A stretch of 64,000 nucleotides of DNA from an uncultured Acetatifactor sp. (GTDB taxonomy: Bacteria > Bacillota > Clostridia > Lachnospirales > Lachnospiraceae), in NCBI GenBank assembly GCA_910579755.1, contig CAJTVB010000013.1, forward strand, positions 1-64,000. Direction: 5' to 3'. This document shows, piece by piece, positions 18,387-24,819 of this stretch. The translations under genes were made by a program, and so were the position numbers. The notes under the pieces were generated by a model. That model was given only the letters and a program-made list of their open reading frames with translations. It was not told the origin of the DNA and ran no database searches. Every line of letters starts with the position of its first letter. The stretch's first letter is position 1.

Positions 18387-18461
18387 AGACTGGCTCCTTT
18401 ACCTTTTTTGCCGCTTAGCGGCGCAAATCCGATACCGGAAAATGCTTTGATCAACGCTTCC

Positions 18462-18737
18462 TCAGATATGCGGCAGAATTTTTTCCACATCCGCATGGGG
18501 TCTGGGAATCACATGGGCGGCCACCAACTCACCCAGCCTGCTGGCCGCTGCGGATCCGCTCTCCACGGAAGCCTTCACCGCTCCCACATCGCCGCGTACC
18601 ATCACTGTCACCAGTCCGGATCCGATCTTTTCCGTACCCACCAGAACCACCTCCGCGGATTTGGTCATTGCATCCGCCGCCTCGATGGCTGCCGTCAGTC
18701 CTCTTGTCTCTACCATTCCTAATGCTTCCTGTGCCAT
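18462..18737 (-). CDS. BMC-H shell protein (PduA/EutM-like), copy 2
   Basis: A canonical 91-residue hexameric shell protein starting MAQEALGMVETRGLTAAIEA and ending AHVIPRPHADVEKILPHI. It shares the pore-loop segment EKIGSGLVTVMVRGD with copy 1, so both should form similar main facets with small pores for propanediol. ATG 18737 is preceded by AGAGGAAAATGTT; an in-frame ATG ten codons earlier has no good site. The 75-bp gap downstream contains a short perfect hairpin GCCGCTTAGCGGC (18410-18422) without a T-run on the coding strand. Confidence 0.93.
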   Translation of the reverse strand: MAQEALGMVETRGLTAAIEAADAMTKSAEVVLVGTEKIGSGLVTVMVRGDVGAVKASVESGSAAASRLGELVAAHVIPRPHADVEKILPHI

Positions 18738-18781
18738 AACATTTTCCTCTCTTTCTCTTATGGGCAATATCTTTTATACCT

Positions 18782-19096
18782 TCAGTTTTTGTCAAATGCA
18801 TTCAGCTTCAGCATCTTTCCCGTATCTTCCGTGGGCCTTGCGATGATGTGCTTTTGTACCACCCCGGTAAGGGATTTGGCCATTGCCTCCCCCGCTTCCA
18901 TTGCAGCCTCCACAGCCGCCACACTTCCTCTGAATTTTACTGTTACCAGAAGAGGCACAGGCAGAGAATCCGCGTTGGCCGGTTTGTTTTTGTCAAAAGT
19001 CTCCAGCCGCACATCCGCCGCCTTACAGCCTGCATCCGCCGCCATAAACGCACAGACCAGCCCGTATACCTCCAGAATTCCCGCCGCTTCTTCCAT
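18782..19096 (-). CDS. Divergent BMC-H shell protein with internal insertion
   Basis: The 104-residue protein has the BMC fold start EAAGILEVYGLVCAFMAADAG and end VQKHIIARPTEDTGKMLKL. A loop of about 12-15 extra residues (KNKPANADSLPVP) follows the second strand, before LLVTVKFRGSVAAVEAAMEAG. The insertion lies near where other BMC-H proteins have the pore loop, so it may alter or block the pore. ATG 19096 is chosen because AAGGG lies nine bases upstream; the ATG at 19105 has no spacing. It directly follows the alcohol dehydrogenase gene. Confidence 0.88.
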   Translation of the reverse strand: MEEAAGILEVYGLVCAFMAADAGCKAADVRLETFDKNKPANADSLPVPLLVTVKFRGSVAAVEAAMEAGEAMAKSLTGVVQKHIIARPTEDTGKMLKLNAFDKN

Positions 19097-19109
19097 AACA
19101 CACATCCCT

Positions 19110-20327
19110 TCACACTTTATTGATGACTGCGATCTTCAGTCCCTTCATGGACAGATTGGTCTTCAGGGCCTCATTGATCTCCTCTAGTGGATAGGTATGG
19201 GTAATCAGCTTATCCATGGGAAGCCCCAGCTTCTTTGCGCTCTTTAAAAAGTCAAAGGTTGTCGCATAATCTCTCAGAGTGTACACCCAGCTTCCCACCG
19301 CGGTGATTTCCTTGGCGCAGATATCAAAGTGCGGATTGATCGTGGCATCTCCTCCGTTGATAAAGAAGCCCAGCTCGCAGAGGCCTCCGCCGTTACGGAT
19401 AAATTTGTAAATATTGGAATGTCCCGCCGGAGAACCGGTGCACTGGAACGCAAAATCCACCAGATGCCCCTCGCCCTTTTCCTGAACTGCTGCCGTCAGC
19501 GCCTCTATTCCTTTATGCTCCTTGAAGTTTACCGTGTCCGACGCCCCCAGCTGCCTGGCAAAATCCAGGCGCGTCTGCTCTCCGTCCACAGCAATGATCT
19601 TATTGATACCCATGGTCCGCAAAATCCCAATGCAGATCAGGCCGATAGGTCCGCATCCCTGTACCGCCACTCTGCTGTTAAAACGCAGAATTCCTGTGCT
19701 CTTCGCCCGTTCCACCGCATGGATCAGCACTGCACAGGGCTCAATCAGAATCCTGGAATACAGATCCAGATCACTTACGTTAAATACCGTGGAACCGCCC
19801 CGGATCAGTATGTAGTCGGAAAACCATCCGTTCAGATGAATATCATCATCCGGAAGCAGACCGTACACATCGGCGCCTCCCACATTCTGTTTGTTCAGGT
19901 CAAACATGGTGATGTCGGGATTATCCTTGAAGATCATGCAGGTGACCACCTTGTCCCCCAGCTTCAGTTCCTTTCCCGCACTGTCTCTTTTTACGTTTTT
20001 TCCCATCTTAACGATCTCACCGGTGCCCTCATGTCCCAGAGCCACAGGAATCAGTCCGAAGGGATCTCTTTTGAATTCATGGGCATCCGTACCGCAGACG
20101 CCGCAGCCCTCCACCTTCACCAGAATATCGTCGTCTCCTACCGCCGGCATGGGAAATTCCTTTACCTCAAAATGCTCCAGGTCCGTGAGCATAGCCACAT
20201 GGGCTGTGGATGGAATTGCACTGCCCGAACCGTCCCGGCTAACGCCTGCGGATGATATCCCGCCTGTACCCGCCATATTGGCAAGCACCTGTTTTACGAT
20301 CTCCTCTATCTGTGCCGTATCAGCCAT
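19110..20327 (-). CDS. Zinc-dependent alcohol dehydrogenase with N-terminal encapsulation peptide
   Basis: The 405-residue medium-chain dehydrogenase begins with an amphipathic targeting helix (TAQIEEIVKQVLANM) and a Gly/Ser linker of about 20 residues. The catalytic domain has the zinc ligands in EGCGVCGTDAHEF and ALGHEGTGEI and the NAD-binding VAVQGCGPIGLICIGI. In the compartment it would reduce propionaldehyde to 1-propanol, recycling NAD for the aldehyde dehydrogenase; it might also reduce lactaldehyde to propanediol, since no FucO-type iron enzyme is present in the window (inference). It lies 80 bp after the aldehyde dehydrogenase gene. Confidence 0.92.
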   Translation of the reverse strand: MADTAQIEEIVKQVLANMAGTGGISSAGVSRDGSGSAIPSTAHVAMLTDLEHFEVKEFPMPAVGDDDILVKVEGCGVCGTDAHEFKRDPFGLIPVALGHEGTGEIVKMGKNVKRDSAGKELKLGDKVVTCMIFKDNPDITMFDLNKQNVGGADVYGLLPDDDIHLNGWFSDYILIRGGSTVFNVSDLDLYSRILIEPCAVLIHAVERAKSTGILRFNSRVAVQGCGPIGLICIGILRTMGINKIIAVDGEQTRLDFARQLGASDTVNFKEHKGIEALTAAVQEKGEGHLVDFAFQCTGSPAGHSNIYKFIRNGGGLCELGFFINGGDATINPHFDICAKEITAVGSWVYTLRDYATTFDFLKSAKKLGLPMDKLITHTYPLEEINEALKTNLSMKGLKIAVINKV

Positions 20328-20408
20328 TGCCGAACTCCTTTCTCTGTTTCTGTCTCAGCTTCTATCTGCCCTTGGTTTTCCACCGGCATCCCCTTATCTG
20401 CTCCGGCA

Positions 20409-21797
20409 TCACCGAATGCAAAGGCTGTCTGCCATAACACAGCGCCTGCTCTTGGTGAAGGTTTTTGTACTGGTCAGCCCTTCTCCGGTTCGGCTTGCTA
20501 TGGTAAAGGTACAATATCCCTCGCCTCCGAAGCCAAGCGCCGCATAGGAGGGCGCGTTTTTTACCAGAATCGCCGTATCGATCTCCCTGGCATACTTTGT
20601 GATATGATCGATATTCTTTGAATGGATGTGCGCCGAATGACGGTTCCCGTGTTCCAGCCACACCGCTTTTTCAATGGCATCGTCTATATCCCTGGCCCGA
20701 ACCATTCCCAGAATGGGCATCATCAGCTCCTCGGAAATCAGCGGATGTTCCTTTTCTCCCTCAAAAACAATGCATCGAATGTTATCCGGCACAGTCACGC
20801 CGATCATGCCAAGCAGGGTCCTGGCATCCCGCCCCACGCATTTGCGATTCAGCCCCTTGGGCGTCAGCACCGTGGCGGTCAGCCGCTCCTGCTCCTGGCC
20901 GGATATGAGATAACAGCCCTGTTCAGAGATCATATAATGCATCAGCTCATCCGCAATGGAGTCCACCGCCACAATCTCCTTTTCCGCAATGCAGGGCAGA
21001 TTGTTGTCAAAAGTACAGCCGTTTACAATATCCTCTGCCGCCTTTCTCACATCCGCCGTCTCGTCCACCACTGCGGGAGGATTGCCCGCGCCGGCGCCTA
21101 TGCCCCTCTTTCCCGAGGAAAGCACCGCCGTGACCACCCCGGGCCCGCCGGTGGCGGCAATCAGGGGAATATCCCTGTGCTTCATCATAATATTACTGGT
21201 CTCCAGGGTAGGCCTCTCCACCGTACAGGCCACATTATCGGGTCCTCCCGCCTCCATGGAAGCCTCATTAATCAGATTCAGGGCAAAAATAGATGTCCTG
21301 ATGGCCTGGGGATGGGGATTAAACACCACCGTATTGCCCGCGGCAATCATTCCCATAGAATTGCAGAGCACTGTTTCACTGGGATTGGTACAGGGCGTAA
21401 TGGCGCCTATGACCCCGAAGGGCCCCATCTCGATCAGGGTTAAGCCTCTGTCGCCCGACCAGGCAGTGGTTTTCAGATCCTCTGTACCCGGAGTCTTGTC
21501 TGCCACCAGATGATGCTTCAATATCTTGTGGCCCACATTGCCCATACCTGTCTCGTTTACTCCCATTCTTGCCAGAATCTCTGCATTTTCGTGGGTCTTC
21601 CTGCGGATATTGCTGATAATCTGCTCCCTCTGGTCCAGGGACATTCTGCGAATCACGGCCTGGGAAGCCTTTGCCGCCGCAACAGCTTCGTTCATATCCT
21701 GGAAAACACCATGGCTTCTCGCCGCAGGTTCCGCCATATTCAGCTTTGCCACCACTTCCTGGACAATATCCTGTACCAGGCTTTCACTCACTTGCAT
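20409..21797 (-). CDS. pduP: CoA-acylating propionaldehyde dehydrogenase (PduP/EutE family)
   Basis: This 462-residue enzyme oxidises propionaldehyde to propionyl-CoA with NAD. Its first 18 residues (SESLVQDIVQEVVAKLN) form the encapsulation helix known from PduP. The catalytic cysteine lies in FDNNLPCIAEKE, at residue 269 of this frame, and the cofactor region includes GPFGVIGAITPCTNPSET and TGGPGVVTAVLSSGKR. It pairs with the zinc dehydrogenase downstream for NAD balance and with PduL for CoA balance. The start ATG follows GGAAAGGATTAT. Confidence 0.95.
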   Translation of the reverse strand: MQVSESLVQDIVQEVVAKLNMAEPAARSHGVFQDMNEAVAAAKASQAVIRRMSLDQREQIISNIRRKTHENAEILARMGVNETGMGNVGHKILKHHLVADKTPGTEDLKTTAWSGDRGLTLIEMGPFGVIGAITPCTNPSETVLCNSMGMIAAGNTVVFNPHPQAIRTSIFALNLINEASMEAGGPDNVACTVERPTLETSNIMMKHRDIPLIAATGGPGVVTAVLSSGKRGIGAGAGNPPAVVDETADVRKAAEDIVNGCTFDNNLPCIAEKEIVAVDSIADELMHYMISEQGCYLISGQEQERLTATVLTPKGLNRKCVGRDARTLLGMIGVTVPDNIRCIVFEGEKEHPLISEELMMPILGMVRARDIDDAIEKAVWLEHGNRHSAHIHSKNIDHITKYAREIDTAILVKNAPSYAALGFGGEGYCTFTIASRTGEGLTSTKTFTKSRRCVMADSLCIR

Positions 21798-21827
21798 ATA
21801 ATCCTTTCCTTCCCTGTCTCACAACAG

Positions 21828-22025
21828 TTATTGTCTTAGTTGAATTCCGCCAAGACCGCCGGTGGCCGCCGTCAGCCGTTTCCCCATGTCTTTGGTCATT
21901 CCTCCGGCCTCTTCCCCTCCGCCGTTTCCCGGCGCACTCAGTCCGGCCACAGTTTCCTCCAACACCCTGCGGACTATTTTTTCGATCTCTGTCCTGTTCA
22001 CGCTCTCTGTGTGTCCGCCGTACAT
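21828..22025 (-). CDS. Small unknown microcompartment protein with encapsulation-peptide-like helix
   Basis: I do not recognise this 65-residue protein. Residues 9-29 (NRTEIEKIVRRVLEETVAGL) make an amphipathic helix very like the targeting helices on the neighbouring dehydrogenases and PduL. A Gly/Glu-rich linker follows (PGNGGGEEAGG), then a C-terminal segment, MTKDMGKRLTAATGGLGGIQ. The ATG at 22025 has a good GGAGG (inside an upstream in-frame ATG at 22037). It lies 30 bp before the aldehyde dehydrogenase gene. It could be a lumen scaffold or assembly factor, or the leftover N-terminus of a larger cargo enzyme; nothing in the sequence decides between these. Confidence 0.75.
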   Translation of the reverse strand: MYGGHTESVNRTEIEKIVRRVLEETVAGLSAPGNGGGEEAGGMTKDMGKRLTAATGGLGGIQLRQ

Positions 22026-22129
22026 CTTAACCTCCATGCCGCGTCTCTTGCGGCAACCCGATGCAAATTTTGCGCAGGCGATTTCACATCTGCGGCTTAA
22101 TCGGGGCCGTGTGCGAAAACTGCCGACAG

Positions 22130-22933
22130 CTATCTTCCCAGCTGCTCCAGCACCTTCCTGGTGATCTCAGCCACCAGCTCCGCGGAAGCGTTCCCGTTCT
22201 TCGTCCCCTTACAGTCTCCGCCGCAGGTGTGGCAGCTGGGCTTGCCTTCCTTGGCATTGGGGCAGAGATTTGCCGGATGACGGCCTTTCATGCCGAACTG
22301 CCTTCTGATCTCATAAAGATCCTCCACCTGCTGAGGAGTAAATTCCTTGGGACCGCCCAGGACTCTGGACTGATACAGCAGCTGCGCATAAAATTCCACG
22401 GATTCCATCTTCAGATAAGCGCTCAGCAAAGAATCGGAATAGGTCAAAGCCCCATGGTTCTCCAGAAGAACCGCGTCAAAATACTGAACATATTCCGATA
22501 CGGCGTCGGGGATCTCCATAGTAGAGGGCCTGCCGTATTTGGCGATGGGCACACATCCCAGAGCAATAACCGCCTCGGGCATAATCGGCTGTGTCAGCGG
22601 AATTCCCGCAATGGCAAAGCTGGTGGCATACACGGGATGTGCATGAACAACGCTCCTCACGTCAGGCCGCTCCTGATATACCCGCATATGCATCTTGATC
22701 TCAGAGGAAGGCTTGAATCCGCCGTTCGCCTGAATCACATTTCCCTGGGCATCCACCTTACAGATATACTCGGGAGTCATAAAGCCCTTGGACACCCCGG
22801 TGGGCGTACAAAGATACTCGTTGTCATTCAGCTTCACGGAAATATTGCCATCGTTAGCCGCCACCATATTCCGGTTGTAGATCCTTTTACCGATATCACA
22901 TATCTCTTTTTTGATCTCGTACTCGTTCTGCAT
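22130..22933 (-). CDS. fucA: L-fuculose-phosphate (or rhamnulose-phosphate) aldolase with C-terminal encapsulation peptide
   Basis: This class II aldolase cleaves L-fuculose-1-phosphate to dihydroxyacetone phosphate and L-lactaldehyde. The core (residues 1-215) has the zinc-binding VVHAHPVYATSFA and the conserved GNISVKL and LLENHGALTYS. A C-terminal extension follows with five cysteines (CPNAKEGKPSCHTCGGDC) and then a helix, AELVAEITRKVLEQLGR, that matches encapsulation peptides. C-terminal targeting of this aldolase is a described feature of GRM5 loci. ATG 22933 follows AGGAGG by 8 nt. It is the first gene after an internal promoter. The same enzyme may serve rhamnulose-1-phosphate. Confidence 0.92.
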   Translation of the reverse strand: MQNEYEIKKEICDIGKRIYNRNMVAANDGNISVKLNDNEYLCTPTGVSKGFMTPEYICKVDAQGNVIQANGGFKPSSEIKMHMRVYQERPDVRSVVHAHPVYATSFAIAGIPLTQPIMPEAVIALGCVPIAKYGRPSTMEIPDAVSEYVQYFDAVLLENHGALTYSDSLLSAYLKMESVEFYAQLLYQSRVLGGPKEFTPQQVEDLYEIRRQFGMKGRHPANLCPNAKEGKPSCHTCGGDCKGTKNGNASAELVAEITRKVLEQLGR

Positions 22934-22967
22934 TTTGATTCCTCCTGATTTGTTGATTCTTGTCCTC

Positions 22968-22996
22968 ATTATAAGCCGCATTCCCACACAAGTCAA
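22968..22996 (-). promoter_or_regulatory. Sigma-A promoter of the aldolase-to-deoR part of the microcompartment locus
   Basis: On the minus strand TTGACT (22991-22996) and TATAAT (22968-22973) have 17-bp spacing. The leader before the aldolase ATG is about 30 nt. The phased repeats begin 4 bp upstream of the -35 box. Confidence 0.8.
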
Positions 22997-23000
22997 CATA

Positions 23001-23030
23001 ATAATGTTGAATTATGTGGTTTTATGTGTG
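23001..23030 (-). promoter_or_regulatory. Phased repeats upstream of the aldolase promoter, candidate DeoR operator
   Basis: Three 10-bp units read on the minus strand as CACACATAAA, ACCACATAAT and TCAACATTAT. They resemble the ACAACATAAA units in front of the dehydratase promoter, with the outer units 20 bp apart in both places. The last unit is part of the perfect inverted repeat CAACAT-AATA-ATGTTG (22994-23009). Confidence 0.5.
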
Positions 23031-23042
23031 AACAGTTCACAC
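23026..23042. promoter_or_regulatory. Perfect 8+1+8 palindrome just after the eutP stop codon
   Basis: GTGTGAAC-A-GTTCACAC begins directly past the eutP/pduV stop and overlaps the first phased repeat. No T-run follows on either strand, so it is more likely a protein-binding site than a terminator. Confidence 0.5.
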
Positions 23043-23043
23043 G

Positions 23044-23469
23044 TCAGCCTCTCAGATACTCCAGCAGTGCCTCCACGCCCTCCCCGGTAACTGCGTCCAC
23101 ATAAAAAATCCTCCTGCACCCGGCGTTTCTCAGCCACAGCCCCGCCAGCTCCCTTCGAGCTTTAGGCTCATTGATCTTGGTCACAATGCCGATTACCTCC
23201 CGGTTCACCATACAGGTGATGTTGGGCGGAAACAGACTGTAGCTTTCCGTGGCAGCCGCCAGCAGTCCCACCACATCCGCTTCATAGGCGTACAGGGCCA
23301 GCGCGCAGCCCAGATGATGGGTCTGGGCATATTCTCCCGGGGTATCGATCAGCACATCATCATAGTGAATATACTGCGTTTTGTGGTAATGCACAGCTTC
23401 TCCGGTGAGTGCCTGTTTCAATGTGGTCTTACCGCTCTCACTGCGGCCCATGAGAATCAGCCTCTTCAT
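23044..23469 (-). CDS. EutP/PduV-type small GTPase
   Basis: The 141-residue protein has a P-loop GRSESGKTT (residues 8-16), the G3 motif DTPGEY and the G4-like VTKINEP. These are features of EutP/PduV, Ras-like GTPases associated with microcompartments; Salmonella PduV has been linked to compartment movement along filaments, while EutP has also been reported to act as an acetate kinase. Its role here is therefore open. It follows the PduU-like shell gene by 22 bp and is the last gene before the internal promoter. Confidence 0.9.
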   Translation of the reverse strand: MKRLILMGRSESGKTTLKQALTGEAVHYHKTQYIHYDDVLIDTPGEYAQTHHLGCALALYAYEADVVGLLAAATESYSLFPPNITCMVNREVIGIVTKINEPKARRELAGLWLRNAGCRRIFYVDAVTGEGVEALLEYLRG

Positions 23470-23491
23470 GCTTTAATACCCCTGTAATATA

Positions 23492-23860
23492 TTATGTCCT
23501 TGTAATACCGCATACGGTATACTTCAGCACATCTCTCACATAATCCAAAATGGCCTGTTCCGAAGCCTCCACCTCCGACACTGTCCCCGTGATGATCAAG
23601 GATCCGCTGAACCGGTCCACAAATCCCAGATCCACCGACGCCGCCTTCATGGCCACATCCGCCATGATAATAGCCGTCTCCGCCGGGGAGACCGTCAGAA
23701 TACCAATGGCAGCTCTTGAACAGTCCATCCCCGGATTCAGTCCCAGCTTTTCATATAAAAGGGGATCCGGGTTCGCAATCAGGTGGGCCAGGGTGATCTG
23801 CTTCCCCGGCACCAGCTCCTGGACAATCCTTTGTTTATTTCTGTCGTCAAGCCAATCCAT
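23492..23860 (-). CDS. pduU: PduU-like permuted BMC-H shell protein
   Basis: The 122-residue protein contains QELVPGKQITLAHLIANP at its start and ends YTVCGITRT, both hallmarks of PduU/EutS, circularly permuted BMC-H proteins that form a hexamer capped by a small beta-barrel. Between them is the usual BMC core (SRAAIGILTVSPAETAIIMADVAM). ATG 23860 has GAGG seven bases upstream; ATG 23866, two codons earlier, overlaps that site, and the frame is open to 23920. The gene follows the activase by about 85 bp. In Pdu systems PduU interacts with PduV, whose homologue is next. Confidence 0.9.
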   Translation of the reverse strand: MDWLDDRNKQRIVQELVPGKQITLAHLIANPDPLLYEKLGLNPGMDCSRAAIGILTVSPAETAIIMADVAMKAASVDLGFVDRFSGSLIITGTVSEVEASEQAILDYVRDVLKYTVCGITRT

Positions 23861-23945
23861 TTCCATACCTCTTCTGCCCGCCAGGAGGAGCAATCCCGCC
23901 TCTTCAGGCATCACAAACAATCAATGAAGAATAGCATACTGCATT

Positions 23946-24743
23946 CTATCCCCCGATCTGACACCGCAATCCCGTATCTGTCTCAACTTTCCGTTTCACC
24001 ATTTCCATATATTCCGGCTCCGGAGGCAGAATATGAGGCAGCTCGTAGACTCTCCCCAGACCCTCATACTTATCCTGTCCCAGCCTGTGGTAGGGAAGCA
24101 GATAAATGTCCTCCACCCCGGGAAGGCTGTCCGCAAAGGCCGCAATTTCCCCAATCTCCTCCGGCGTATGATTAAAGCCGGGAATCACCGGCACCCGGAT
24201 GCTGAGCCGGGTCATCCCCGAGGCCGCAATCCTTTTTGCATTTTCCAGCATCAGCCCGTTGCCTCTGCCGGTAAACTGCCGGTGTTTTTCACTGTTCATA
24301 TGCTTGATATCCATAAGGTAATGATCTAAATCCGGAAGAATTCCTTCTATCACCCTCCACTCCGCACAGCCCATGCTCTCCATGGCGGTGCGGATTCCCA
24401 TTGCTTTTGCTCCCCGAAGCAGTGCGCCGGCAAACTCCGGCTGACACAGGCTCTCCCCGCCGGAAAGGGTCAGCCCGCCGCCGGAGCGGTTATAATAGGG
24501 CCTGTCCTTCTCCACAATTTCCAGAACCTGCGCCGCCGTCACATCCCGCCCCACCGTTTTTTTCCTGCCGTTCACCGTCATTTCCTGAATCCCGTATTCC
24601 TGAGATTCCGGATTGCAGCACCATTTACAGCGCAGTACACAGCCCTTGAGGAAGCAGATGGTTCGTATTCCTTCTCCGTCGTGAATGGAATATCGCTGTA
24701 TATCAAAAATCCGTCCTTTTGTCTGTAGATAATCCGTAGTCAC
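23946..24743 (-). CDS. Glycyl radical enzyme activase (radical SAM)
   Basis: This radical-SAM enzyme installs the glycyl radical on the upstream dehydratase, using S-adenosylmethionine. The 265-residue chain has the cluster motif CVLRCKWC (Cys 35, 39 and 42), preceded by IHDGEGIRTICFLKG, and the SAM-binding LTLSGGESLCQPEF. No second ferredoxin-like cysteine insert (two CxxCxxCxxxC groups) is visible between residues 45 and 90, unlike many activases of dehydratase-type enzymes; the size is close to that of PflA. The start is GTG 24743 with GAGG seven bases upstream. It follows the dehydratase gene by 76 bp. Confidence 0.93.
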   Translation of the reverse strand: MTTDYLQTKGRIFDIQRYSIHDGEGIRTICFLKGCVLRCKWCCNPESQEYGIQEMTVNGRKKTVGRDVTAAQVLEIVEKDRPYYNRSGGGLTLSGGESLCQPEFAGALLRGAKAMGIRTAMESMGCAEWRVIEGILPDLDHYLMDIKHMNSEKHRQFTGRGNGLMLENAKRIAASGMTRLSIRVPVIPGFNHTPEEIGEIAAFADSLPGVEDIYLLPYHRLGQDKYEGLGRVYELPHILPPEPEYMEMVKRKVETDTGLRCQIGG

Positions 24744-24819
24744 TTTCTGTCCTCACCCATTGCCGAAACTTCTGGGAAATCTCTGAAAAAACCTTTCCCT
24801 CACCCGATTAGCACCGCTC

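Noticed and set aside
18410..18422. Terminator between two BMC-H genes
   Set aside because: The GCCGCTTAGCGGC palindrome is followed by A, not T, on the coding strand, so it would not end transcription of the operon.
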